This document shows, one piece after another, positions 55,060 to 63,000 of a DNA stretch of 64,000 nucleotides. Position numbers and translations under genes: made by a program. Every line of letters begins with the position of its first letter. Position 1 is the stretch's first letter. The DNA comes from JAFDXJ01 sp038257845 (GTDB lineage Bacteria; Bacteroidota; Bacteroidia; Chitinophagales; Chitinophagaceae): contig JBBSQL010000001.1 in the NCBI GenBank assembly GCA_038257845.1, forward strand, positions 238,917 through 302,916, read 5' to 3'. The notes below the pieces were generated by a model that made no database searches, was not told where the DNA came from, and worked only from the letters and a program-made list of their open reading frames with translations.

Positions 55060-58000
55060 TTATGGATTTGCCTGTTCGAGTTGTTGCAAACTATTTAATG
55101 AATCCACCGTTTTTTTCATGGAATCACCATTCGGTAACAGACCATTTTCAAGCATATTATTTTTCTGGCCACTGAATACACTTACGAGCTGATCCAATTG
55201 CTGCAGGAGCCTTTGGGCATTTTGTTTTTCATAAGACATATTATCAGCCATGGTTCCGCTGAGTGAATTATAAAATTTCACCTGCTGCTGCAAATCCTTT
55301 TGTACAGAGGCTTTTACCTTGTTTGCCAAGGTAGTATCACCTGCACGATAACAGGCTTCCAGGAATGCAAGCGAGACCTGGTCATGATCATTACTGCGGG
55401 CAGTATATCCATACGGGAAGTTTTCCTGCAACATCATTTTATCTGCTTTTTCCAACACTTTAATTGCATCATCTTTCCTGTTTTTAAATATCAAATCAAA
55501 AGCAAGCTCAGTGTGTGCACGTCGGATATCATTCAAGTGGCGACGGTTTTCTTCATCATAATAAACGCCGGGTATATTGGCATTTCCGTAAGCAAATTTA
55601 TTCATGATCACATCCATCATGTGATCTGTATTTACCTGTGAATTTTCAACAGGTACAAACCTGTAAGCAAGTCCATCTTTCCGGATAAAATTATCGAAGC
55701 CGAGATTAATGGAATTATTCATGGTAAAATAAATCGGCCTTTTCCAATGATTTGCAGCAATGATATTCAACATCGCCAGGTCATTCTTTTGCAAACCACT
55801 CTTAGGAATTTCAAAACGCACTTCACTCACTACACTATCTGTTGCTGTAACTGTACCGTTAGAACGAACAAAATTAATATCAACAGGAATTGAAACTTTT
55901 TTCACTGGAAAAGTATTATAGTTTCCTCCATCACCACTCATTTTATTTGGATCGTCACTACCCACATAATTTTTCATCATGTCATACAAATCATAATAGC
56001 GGTTTTCAGGTATTCCCGGCACTGGTTTATAAGTTACATAGTCCCTTGTTCTGCCCTGGATTTGTTCTGCCGTCCATATCACATCAATCGCATCACTCTG
56101 ATTTATTTTATACCTGAGCTGATTGATATACCAGTCAATGCCCAGCAACGAAGTATTAATCACACGTATATCAGGACGAATGCCTTCCACCTCCTGTGCA
56201 TACCATAAGGGATACGTATCGTTATCTCCAAAAGTAAAGAGGATGGCATTGGGTGCGCAGCTTTCCAAATAATCTTTACCAAGGTCTCTTGCTAATGTTT
56301 TGTGACTTCTGTCATGATCATTCCATTCCTGGGCACCCATTAATATGGGCACTGTGAGTGACAGCAAAGTAGCGACAATTATAAGTGAGCGTTGGTTTTT
56401 AATCAACTTCAAAATATAGGGAACGCCGGCCGCAAGTGCACCGAAGATTATTGCAAAACCAACACCTAATAAAATACCACCACCGGGAAGCAATGTGCCA
56501 AGAATAACAAGAAATGCTGCAAAAAAGCCGCCTGAAACAAGCATACTTTTCAAAAGGGCAGTATTCCATTTTCGGGCAAGTTCTACAAAATATGGCACGG
56601 CAAGCCCGATCCACACCGCAAAAGCATAGAATGAACCTGCATACGCATAATCCCGTTCACGAGGCTGGAAACCGGGTTGATTTAAATAAATAACAATGGC
56701 AAAGCCGGTTAAGAAAAACAACAGGAAATTGACAATCGCATCCCCTTTCTGTTTTTTAAAATGATAAAATAAACCAATGAGGCCAAGAATAAATGGCAAC
56801 ATGAACATGGTATTATGCGCCTTATTATTTTTCAAACTATCAGGCAATAAACTTTGATCGCCATACATGGCATTATCAATAAATGGAATACCCGTGATCC
56901 AGTTGCCATCCCGCACATTCCCGGTAAACATCCCTTCATTATCATCCTGCTTTCCACTGAAATTCCACATAAAATAACGCAGGTACATATAATAATTCTG
57001 GTAGCTCACAAAGAATTTCATGTTATCAGAAAATGCTGGAGGCCGTTCATACGTGCCATCCTGGTTCTTGCCAATTCCCATGAACATGGCGTAATAATCT
57101 GCATGCCCTTGTTCATTGCTGCCATCCCACATTCGGGGAAAAACAGATTGATCATCCGCCAAATACACATACCCTCCATTTTTACCAACAGGTATATATT
57201 TATCTTTCCCTTTATTATAAATCGTAGTAGTTTCTTTGAAATCAACCGGCCTTGCAGTAAAATTCTGTCCGTATAAAATTGGGAAATCGCCGTACTGATC
57301 ACGTCCTAAATAACCCACAAGGCTCATTGGATTATCTACGTTATACATATCAATTGCGGGATCTGCATTACTGCGAATCATTGTAGTTACATAGGTGCTG
57401 TAACCGATCAGCATAAATGCAATACACCATAAACCAAGACGCAGGTATGGCCAGCTTTTTTTCGCAGCAAATCTTAAACCATACCAAATACCAACAGCCA
57501 CTAAAATAAAGAAGAATGTAAAGCCTGTAAAGAATGGAAGACCCAGTTTGTTTACAAAAAATACATCAAAAGCGCCTGCTGCTTTGATTGAATATTGAAT
57601 GATACCGACTTGTACAAATCCAACAAGGAGAAAACCAATGACCAGGAAAATGTAAATGCCGCCATTGTATTCTTTTTTGTCTTTATGCAATTTTTCAATT
57701 CCGATCAATAATCCAATTGCTATGGCAATTCCTAAAATCATTAAGCCCGCAACAGTTCCATCCATCGGCAATCCCTGGTCTGGTTTTGCGGATGACTGCG
57801 CACTTAATAATGCCACAATACAAGCCAGTATTCCTCCAATAACTACTGACCAGATAAAATATTTACGAAGGTTCGCATAATTAAATGAATCCCGCTTTCT
57901 GAAATAATACATCATCACAATAGCTGGAATACAAAGCAAACACAACAAGTGAACACCAATAGAAAGGCCGATCATGAAAAATATAAAAATGATCCATTTA

Positions 58001-58524
58001 TCTGAACCTGGTTTGTCTGCCTGGTTTTCCCATTTTAATATTCCCCAAAAAACAATCGCTGTGAAAAAAGAACTCATGGCATACACCTCTCCTTCTACAG
58101 CGCTATACCAAAATGAATCTGTAAAAGTATAAGCCAATGCGCCAACAATTCCCGCACCCATAATTGTTAACACCTGGTTGGATGTCAATGCTTTTGAAAG
58201 ATCTGTATGAACGATCTTACGCACAAAATGCGTGATGGTCCAAAACAGGAAAAGAATGGTAAATCCACTCGCCAATGCGCTCATGATATTCACAGCTTTT
58301 CCTGCAGTTAGCGGGTTATCACCAAATAATACAATGAATATCCGGCCGAGCATTACAAATAGGGGTGCACCCGGCGGGTGTGGTATTTGCAGTTTAAATG
58401 CACTGCTTACAAATTCACCACAATCCCAGAAGCTGCCATTGGCTTCACTGGTCATGATATACACTGTACAAGCAACCAGGCCAATGATCCAGCCGGTAAT
58501 CAAATTTGTTTTTCTGAAATTCAT
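55060..58524 (-). CDS. DUF2723 membrane protein (GT-C-like, protein O-glycosylation candidate)
   Basis: 1154 residues. The N-terminal half is polytopic and starts NLITGWIIGLVACTVYIMTSEANGSFWDCGEFVSSAFKLQIPHPPGAPLFVMLGRIF (described by landmarks WDCGEF and HPPGAPLF), which is the DUF2723 signature with the acidic residue expected of dolichyl-phosphate-type transferases. More helices continue to about 720, then a soluble region with FTFGDNDTYPLWYAQEVEGIRPDIRVINTSLL and a helical C-terminus. Probably transfers sugars from a lipid carrier to exported proteins; acceptor unknown. Confidence 0.9.
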   Translation of the reverse strand: MNFRKTNLITGWIIGLVACTVYIMTSEANGSFWDCGEFVSSAFKLQIPHPPGAPLFVMLGRIFIVLFGDNPLTAGKAVNIMSALASGFTILFLFWTITHFVRKIVHTDLSKALTSNQVLTIMGAGIVGALAYTFTDSFWYSAVEGEVYAMSSFFTAIVFWGILKWENQADKPGSDKWIIFIFFMIGLSIGVHLLCLLCIPAIVMMYYFRKRDSFNYANLRKYFIWSVVIGGILACIVALLSAQSSAKPDQGLPMDGTVAGLMILGIAIAIGLLIGIEKLHKDKKEYNGGIYIFLVIGFLLVGFVQVGIIQYSIKAAGAFDVFFVNKLGLPFFTGFTFFFILVAVGIWYGLRFAAKKSWPYLRLGLWCIAFMLIGYSTYVTTMIRSNADPAIDMYNVDNPMSLVGYLGRDQYGDFPILYGQNFTARPVDFKETTTIYNKGKDKYIPVGKNGGYVYLADDQSVFPRMWDGSNEQGHADYYAMFMGIGKNQDGTYERPPAFSDNMKFFVSYQNYYMYLRYFMWNFSGKQDDNEGMFTGNVRDGNWITGIPFIDNAMYGDQSLLPDSLKNNKAHNTMFMLPFILGLIGLFYHFKKQKGDAIVNFLLFFLTGFAIVIYLNQPGFQPRERDYAYAGSFYAFAVWIGLAVPYFVELARKWNTALLKSMLVSGGFFAAFLVILGTLLPGGGILLGVGFAIIFGALAAGVPYILKLIKNQRSLIIVATLLSLTVPILMGAQEWNDHDRSHKTLARDLGKDYLESCAPNAILFTFGDNDTYPLWYAQEVEGIRPDIRVINTSLLGIDWYINQLRYKINQSDAIDVIWTAEQIQGRTRDYVTYKPVPGIPENRYYDLYDMMKNYVGSDDPNKMSGDGGNYNTFPVKKVSIPVDINFVRSNGTVTATDSVVSEVRFEIPKSGLQKNDLAMLNIIAANHWKRPIYFTMNNSINLGFDNFIRKDGLAYRFVPVENSQVNTDHMMDVIMNKFAYGNANIPGVYYDEENRRHLNDIRRAHTELAFDLIFKNRKDDAIKVLEKADKMMLQENFPYGYTARSNDHDQVSLAFLEACYRAGDTTLANKVKASVQKDLQQQVKFYNSLSGTMADNMSYEKQNAQRLLQQLDQLVSVFSGQKNNMLENGLLPNGDSMKKTVDSLNSLQQLEQANP

Positions 58525-58643
58525 ATACGTTTTGGGTTTTTAAACGACCGGCAAACCTATTGTAAAAATGGTAAAATCGAAAATCGAAGTTTTTTTTTAT
58601 GAATAGTATATGAAATACACCACGTAGGGACACAATATTTTTT

Positions 58644-58673
58644 TGTAGAGACACAACATTTTGTGTCTCTACA
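58644..58673. repeat. REP-like palindrome, copy 1
   Basis: TGTAGAGACACAA and TTGTGTCTCTACA form an exact 13-base stem around CATT. A degenerate half-unit (GTAGGGACACAATA) precedes it at about 58624-58637. It starts 5 bases beyond the DUF4258 stop. Copy 2 at 59120-59147 is the reverse complement. No T-run follows on minus, so it is not a plain terminator. Confidence 0.85.
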
Positions 58674-58678
58674 ATTGT

Positions 58679-59077
58679 TTATTCACAATTACACGGCCAT
58701 TCTTTTCCCAGGTCAATAACAGTAACCACTGTCATTTCCGCGGCGCATGGGGCAAAAATGATACGCACCCGCTGCTGATCATGCGTGGTGCCTTCCACCG
58801 CATATTTTTTCTGACAATCAGTTCCTTTCAAATCACTTTTAGTATAATTGACTTTGCCATTATGTAATATTTCAGCGATCTCGCTTTCATCAATATGGCG
58901 GCAGGCCATCCTGCATTGCGCATGTTTGGAATAAGTAATGTGCGAAGGGTTACGGTTTAAGCCACGGGATGATGTTTGCGGTTCTGTTTCTTGTTGCTGT
59001 CCGCATCGTTTTAATAGGAAAACAGCAATGAGCAGGATGATTAAAAATAAAGCCGGAAGCGCTTTTTTCCATTGCAT
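58679..59077 (-). CDS. DUF4258 domain protein, membrane-anchored
   Basis: About 132 residues from the Met at 59077 (MQWKKALPALFLIILLIAVFLL), giving an N-terminal anchor. The C-terminal 80 residues fit DUF4258 (ITYSKHAQCRMACRHIDESEIAEILHNG, then RVRIIFAPC and VVTVIDLG). It has six Cys, more than usual, in an extracytoplasmic context. DUF4258 resembles RelE-like folds but no toxin partner is adjacent. The gene is bracketed by inverted copies of one palindrome. Confidence 0.8.
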   Translation of the reverse strand: MQWKKALPALFLIILLIAVFLLKRCGQQQETEPQTSSRGLNRNPSHITYSKHAQCRMACRHIDESEIAEILHNGKVNYTKSDLKGTDCQKKYAVEGTTHDQQRVRIIFAPCAAEMTVVTVIDLGKEWPCNCE

Positions 59078-59119
59078 AAAAATATTGTTTGGTAGCGACA
59101 TACAACGTTGTGTCTTTCA

Positions 59120-59147
59120 GTAGAGACACAAAATGTTGTGTCTCTAC
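59120..59147. repeat. REP-like palindrome, copy 2 (inverted relative to copy 1)
   Basis: GTAGAGACACAA and TTGTGTCTCTAC form an exact 12-base stem around AATG, the reverse complement of the CATT loop in copy 1. A degenerate palindromic unit containing ACAACGTTGT precedes it at about 59092-59117. Its last bases supply the TAG stop codon of the mlaF-like gene. Confidence 0.85.
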
Positions 59148-59920
59148 TGTTTTTTTTCTTCTTCCATCATCCGCATTTCTTTTGCATCCTGTAAAAAATT
59201 GGAGGCAAAAATAAATTTATTGAGCAGTTCATTTTTATTGTAGATAATATCTTTTTTACTTCCCTCCCACTCTTTTTTTCCATTGTACAAATAAATAATA
59301 TTATCACCAATTTCCATCACACTATTCATATCATGCGTGATTACAACCGTAGTAATATTATATTCAGTAGTTATTTCGTTAATGAGTTTATCTATCAATA
59401 AAGAAGTCTGCGGATCCAGTCCGGAATTGGGTTCATCGCAAAATAAATATTTAGGGTTCAGCACAATCGCGCGGGCAATGCCTACTCTTTTTTTCATACC
59501 ACCACTGATCTCTGCGGGGAATTTATGTTGTGCATCCCTGAGTTGCACACGTTCCAAAACTTCAATGGCTTTTTTTCTTTTTTCCCGGAATGATGCCTTG
59601 GAAAACATATCCAATGGGAACATTACATTTTGAGCAACGGTCATTGAATCAAATAAAGCCGAACCCTGGAAAAGCATCCCTAATTGCTGCCTTAATTCCT
59701 TGCGTTGTTCGGGGGCCATGGTCGTCATGTTCTGTTCATCAAATAATATTTCACCTTCATCCGGCCGGATCAAACCAACCATACATTTTGTCAAAACTGT
59801 TTTGCCGCTTCCGCTTGCACCTATGATGAGGTTGCATTTACCAGTTTCCATCACGGCGCTAATGCCATCCAATACGACTTTTGAGCCGAATGATTTTCTT
59901 ACATTTTTAATTTCAATCAT
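59144..59920 (-). CDS. ABC transporter ATP-binding protein, MlaF-like
   Basis: 258-residue ATPase of the lipid-asymmetry (Mla) type. Walker A is GASGSGKT, Q-loop LGMLFQGSALFDSMTV (the GSALFDSMTV wording is typical of MlaF), signature ISGGMKKR, Walker B YLFCDEPNSGLDP and H-loop VVITHDM. The C-terminal tail of about 25 residues is charged, and its stop lies inside a repeat palindrome. MlaE permease and MlaD genes are not adjacent. Confidence 0.88.
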   Translation of the reverse strand: MIEIKNVRKSFGSKVVLDGISAVMETGKCNLIIGASGSGKTVLTKCMVGLIRPDEGEILFDEQNMTTMAPEQRKELRQQLGMLFQGSALFDSMTVAQNVMFPLDMFSKASFREKRKKAIEVLERVQLRDAQHKFPAEISGGMKKRVGIARAIVLNPKYLFCDEPNSGLDPQTSLLIDKLINEITTEYNITTVVITHDMNSVMEIGDNIIYLYNGKKEWEGSKKDIIYNKNELLNKFIFASNFLQDAKEMRMMEEEKKQ

Positions 59921-60060
59921 ATATATTTTTCAAATAAATTTATCTATGGTTCTCTATATACGGGTCTTTTCAAAAATAAAGATATTAAGCAAATGCACAT
60001 TTACCTAAAACAAATCAGCAAACTAACTTTTTTGAAAAATTAAATAGAAGTTTTGAAAGC

Positions 60061-60795
60061 TCAATCTTCAGTGGGGGGTTCCTCCAATCCGGAATCTTCA
60101 TTATTATTTCCGGGATCAGTTTTTGGTTCATTATCTTCTTTCAAATCCTGCTCCAGCAAAGCACCTTGCTGATCCACGATTAAATTTTTGCGCACATCAT
60201 CATTTCCACTATTGTGAATTTGTGTTGGCGTTACTCTTTCTTCAGTAGAAATATCATTTATTTTAGGCAGGTCGGCGGGAGAATTGATACCAAAATAATC
60301 CATGAAATTTTTTGAAGTGGCATATATGAGCGGCTTGCCGGGTAAATTTTCACTGCGGCCGCTGATGATGATCAATTCCTTTTCCAATAATTTTTGAACG
60401 CTGTAATCGCTGTTCACACCGCGGATATTTTCAATCTCACCTTTTGTTACCGGTTGCTTATAGGCAATGATAGAAAGGGTTTCAAGAGAAGCAGTAGATA
60501 ATTTTTTGAGAAATTTTTCCCCGTTCAATTGTGCGATGGTGGGATGAAATTCTTTTTTAGTAAGAAATTGCCATCCGCCACCACTTTGAACAACTTCAAA
60601 AGGATAAAAGGAAGCCTGGTATTTTTCACAGATGCCTTCAATGCCCGCATTCACCTGGTCCATTGTGATCTGTGCATCCATAAAACCAAAAGACTGGTTG
60701 ATGAGTTCTACGATCTCCGTGTTTTCCAGGGGTTTTTCACTGGCAAAGATCAATGCTTCAATATGCGGGATAATGTCTGAAAGTTCCATATTCAT
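60061..60795 (-). CDS. scpB: segregation and condensation protein B
   Basis: Accessory subunit of the SMC condensin. 244 residues: two winged-helix domains cover about 1-170 (IIPHIEALIFASEKPLENTEIVEL; ETLSIIAYKQPVTKGEIENIRGVNSD; LLEKELIIISGRSENLPGKPLIYATSKNFMDYFGI as family landmarks), then an acidic disordered tail (DNEPKTDPGNNNEDSG). scpA is not in the window. It lies 50 bases downstream of atpG. Confidence 0.92.
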   Translation of the reverse strand: MNMELSDIIPHIEALIFASEKPLENTEIVELINQSFGFMDAQITMDQVNAGIEGICEKYQASFYPFEVVQSGGGWQFLTKKEFHPTIAQLNGEKFLKKLSTASLETLSIIAYKQPVTKGEIENIRGVNSDYSVQKLLEKELIIISGRSENLPGKPLIYATSKNFMDYFGINSPADLPKINDISTEERVTPTQIHNSGNDDVRKNLIVDQQGALLEQDLKEDNEPKTDPGNNNEDSGLEEPPTED

Positions 60796-60845
60796 TTATA
60801 AAAAACACAACGAAATTTCTTTTTTGAAACGCTTTAATAAAAATA

Positions 60846-61727
60846 TTAACCCTGTAATGCCGCAGCGCCACTTACTATTTCTGTAAGCTCCGTTGTAATA
60901 GCTGCCTGTCTTGCACGGTTATAAGAAATCCGTAAAGATTTCAATAATTCATTGGCATTTTCACTTGCCTTATCCATGGCGGTCATACGTGCACCATGCT
61001 CACTGGCATTGGCATCGAGTACTGCTTTATACATTTGCGTATTCAGGATTTTTGGAATTAGTTCTGCAATGAGCACTTCTTTTTCCGGCTCAAAAATAAA
61101 ATCTTCATTTTTAGCGCCGGGTTTTTTCGCGATGCGCGGAATGGGTACAAAACGCTCAGCCACAAATTCCTGTGTAGCGGCATTTTTAAATTCGCTGTAG
61201 ATGATTTCCACTACATCAAATTCTTTATTTTCAAAAGCTTTCATAGCTGCCTGCGCTGCTGCCTGCACATTTTCGAAGGTCAGTTGCAGGAAAATATCCT
61301 TAAAGGCAGCATTTGTTTTATAACCACTTTTGGATAAATTTTCCCAGCCTTTTTTCCCAATATTCCAAATGGAAATATTTCCTTTTTCTTTTTGTTTTGA
61401 ATATCTTTCTTCAATAATACTTTTGGTCAGTTTCACCAGGTTTGAATTGTATGCGCCGCAAAGCCCGCGGTCACTGGTAATCACAATAAATAAAACTTTC
61501 TCTACCACCCTTTCTTCGGCAAGTTTCAGGCTTACATCCCCTTCGGAATTACTGACAATATTGGAGAGCATTTCCTGTAATTTCTGGGCATAAGGCCGCA
61601 TTTGGATAATGGCTTCCTGTGCCCGGCGCAACTTGGCCGCACTAACCATTTTCATTGCTTTGGTGATCTGCTGTGTACTTTGAACAGATTTTATACGGTT
61701 TCTTACTTCTTTTAACTGGCCGGACAT
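60846..61727 (-). CDS. atpG: F1 ATP synthase gamma subunit
   Basis: Central stalk subunit of the F-type ATP synthase, 293 residues. N-terminal helix landmarks are LKEVRNRIKSVQSTQQITKAMKMVSAAKLRRAQ, the C-terminal helix is ENANELLKSLRISYNRARQAAITTELTEIVSGAAAL. Both helices are typical. No other atp gene is in the window: upstream on the minus strand the next genes are on plus, so atpG is separate from atpA. Confidence 0.96.
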   Translation of the reverse strand: MSGQLKEVRNRIKSVQSTQQITKAMKMVSAAKLRRAQEAIIQMRPYAQKLQEMLSNIVSNSEGDVSLKLAEERVVEKVLFIVITSDRGLCGAYNSNLVKLTKSIIEERYSKQKEKGNISIWNIGKKGWENLSKSGYKTNAAFKDIFLQLTFENVQAAAQAAMKAFENKEFDVVEIIYSEFKNAATQEFVAERFVPIPRIAKKPGAKNEDFIFEPEKEVLIAELIPKILNTQMYKAVLDANASEHGARMTAMDKASENANELLKSLRISYNRARQAAITTELTEIVSGAAALQG

Positions 61728-61874
61728 ATATTAATTTTTTTATAAAAATTTGCGGCAAAGGTAATAGAATCGCGTTAAAAATACCAGTTTATTTTTTGGA
61801 TAAAATACCAGCGGGTGGGTATCTGCCCGGAATACATTTTCTATAGTTTAGCATCTAAGGAAACCAAAACTTTA

Positions 61875-62066
61875 ATGACAAGCATTTTAAATTTTATTCC
61901 ATTTGTTTTAGACGGGCCACCGGCAATTTTTATCATAGGAGGTTTTATCATTATTGTCGTTTTGCCTATCGTAGCTATAATTCTTTTAATCGTGTATTTT
62001 ATTGTCCTCAGAAATCGAAAGCGAAAAAAAGAAGAAGCAGAAAATCAAATTAAAAATCAATCATGA
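61875..62066 (+). CDS. small single-pass membrane protein
   Basis: About 63 residues from the Met at 61875; the longer frame to 61815 adds an unlikely leader. A hydrophobic segment (IFIIGGFIIIVVLPIVAIILLIVYFIVL) is preceded by a PFVLDGPPA loop and followed by a basic, then acidic tail (RNRKRKKEEAEN). First of a plus-strand run in which each gene overlaps the next. No family recognised. Confidence 0.6.
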   Translation: MTSILNFIPFVLDGPPAIFIIGGFIIIVVLPIVAIILLIVYFIVLRNRKRKKEEAENQIKNQS

Positions 62067-62155
62067 GCATACTGTTATCATTTGTAATTTTTGGCGGTAT
62101 TGTTCTCGCCGCAATAATATTTCTACTATATCTAATTAAAAAAAACCGCAAGTAA
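62063..62155 (+). CDS. 30-residue membrane peptide
   Basis: ATG at 62063 overlaps the previous stop (ATGA), and its own TAA shares a base with the next ATG (TAATG). The peptide MSILLSFVIFGGIVLAAIIFL then ends LYLIKKNRK: one membrane helix and a basic tail, in the pattern of small membrane subunits. The double coupling supports real translation; length alone would not. Confidence 0.55.
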   Translation: MSILLSFVIFGGIVLAAIIFLLYLIKKNRK

Positions 62156-62673
62156 TGAAAAAACTGCTGCTGTTTTTACTACTCTTTTTTTGCATGTTTA
62201 CTGCCATAGCTGATATGCCCGGCCACATTTACCGGGAACCTGTGAATGTGCAGTTTAAAAATATTGTATCCCTGGGAGAATATCATTTATACATTTCCGA
62301 TTACGACACTTTAATTGAAATAAAATCAGACACAACATATATTATTACAGCCAGTCAGGGTTCGCCACACTGCGTGATCTTTTTTGCAAAAAATAATAAA
62401 GGAGAAACTGATAGTATGAATCTGTGTGAGTATGACCAGCAAAATACGGTGATTGAATTTAACGGCATAGCCGAAAATAAAATGATTTTCACACAAATCT
62501 CTTTGTCACTGGGGCATGCAAGCGAGGACACATCGCGGGATATTAATTCACAAAAAATAAACGATGAAAGTTTTTTTGCAAAAAATACGACATTGTGTAT
62601 TTCGCTGAGTATTGCAGCATTATTGGCTTTGGTCCTTTTATTTATTTACTATAAAAGAAAAAATAGAACATGA
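62155..62673 (+). CDS. exported single-pass membrane protein of unknown function
   Basis: 172 residues. A signal peptide (MKKLLLFLLLFFCMFTAIA) is followed by a beta-rich extracytoplasmic region of about 120 residues with a Cys pair (Cys73 and Cys91, approximate), then a C-terminal helix (LCISLSIAALLALVLLFIYY) and a short basic cytoplasmic tail. Type I topology. It overlaps the next gene by 4 bases. Not recognised. Confidence 0.65.
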   Translation: MKKLLLFLLLFFCMFTAIADMPGHIYREPVNVQFKNIVSLGEYHLYISDYDTLIEIKSDTTYIITASQGSPHCVIFFAKNNKGETDSMNLCEYDQQNTVIEFNGIAENKMIFTQISLSLGHASEDTSRDINSQKINDESFFAKNTTLCISLSIAALLALVLLFIYYKRKNRT

Positions 62674-62990
62674 TGGCGATGTTTCAATATTTTTTTTATA
62701 CCCTCCTGATGGAGTTACCTGTTGTTACAGTCTTCTATTCCAATGAATGGAAAAAAATACTGATCATTGGTTTTTTATTGAACCTCTTTACCTGGCCTTT
62801 ATTAACCCTGCTATATTTCTATACCGACATACATTTATTATTCCTTGAGTTAGGCGTGTTAATTATTGAAGCCATTGGCTTCCGCATATTTTTAGTGGGT
62901 TCATTGAAAAAGGCTTTGCTGGTTTCCTTTCTGGCAAATAGTCTTAGTCTTTTTGTAGCTGTCTTATTGAATGGCATTTCTATTTTATAA
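62670..62990 (+). CDS. small polytopic membrane protein
   Basis: 106 residues with about three hydrophobic segments (IIGFLLNLFTWPLLTLLYFY, LLFLELGVLIIEAIGFRIFL, LLVSFLANSLSLFVAVLL). Two adjacent Met codons are possible starts; the first (62670) overlaps the preceding stop. Conserved-looking charges are Glu residues in helices 1 and 2. Function unknown. Confidence 0.65.
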   Translation: MMAMFQYFFYTLLMELPVVTVFYSNEWKKILIIGFLLNLFTWPLLTLLYFYTDIHLLFLELGVLIIEAIGFRIFLVGSLKKALLVSFLANSLSLFVAVLLNGISIL

Positions 62991-63000
62991 AAAAAATAAA

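Noticed and set aside
59971..59978. TATTTTTG on the minus strand upstream of the MlaF-like gene, matching the -7 consensus
   Set aside because: No TTTG at an acceptable distance, and such A/T strings are frequent here.
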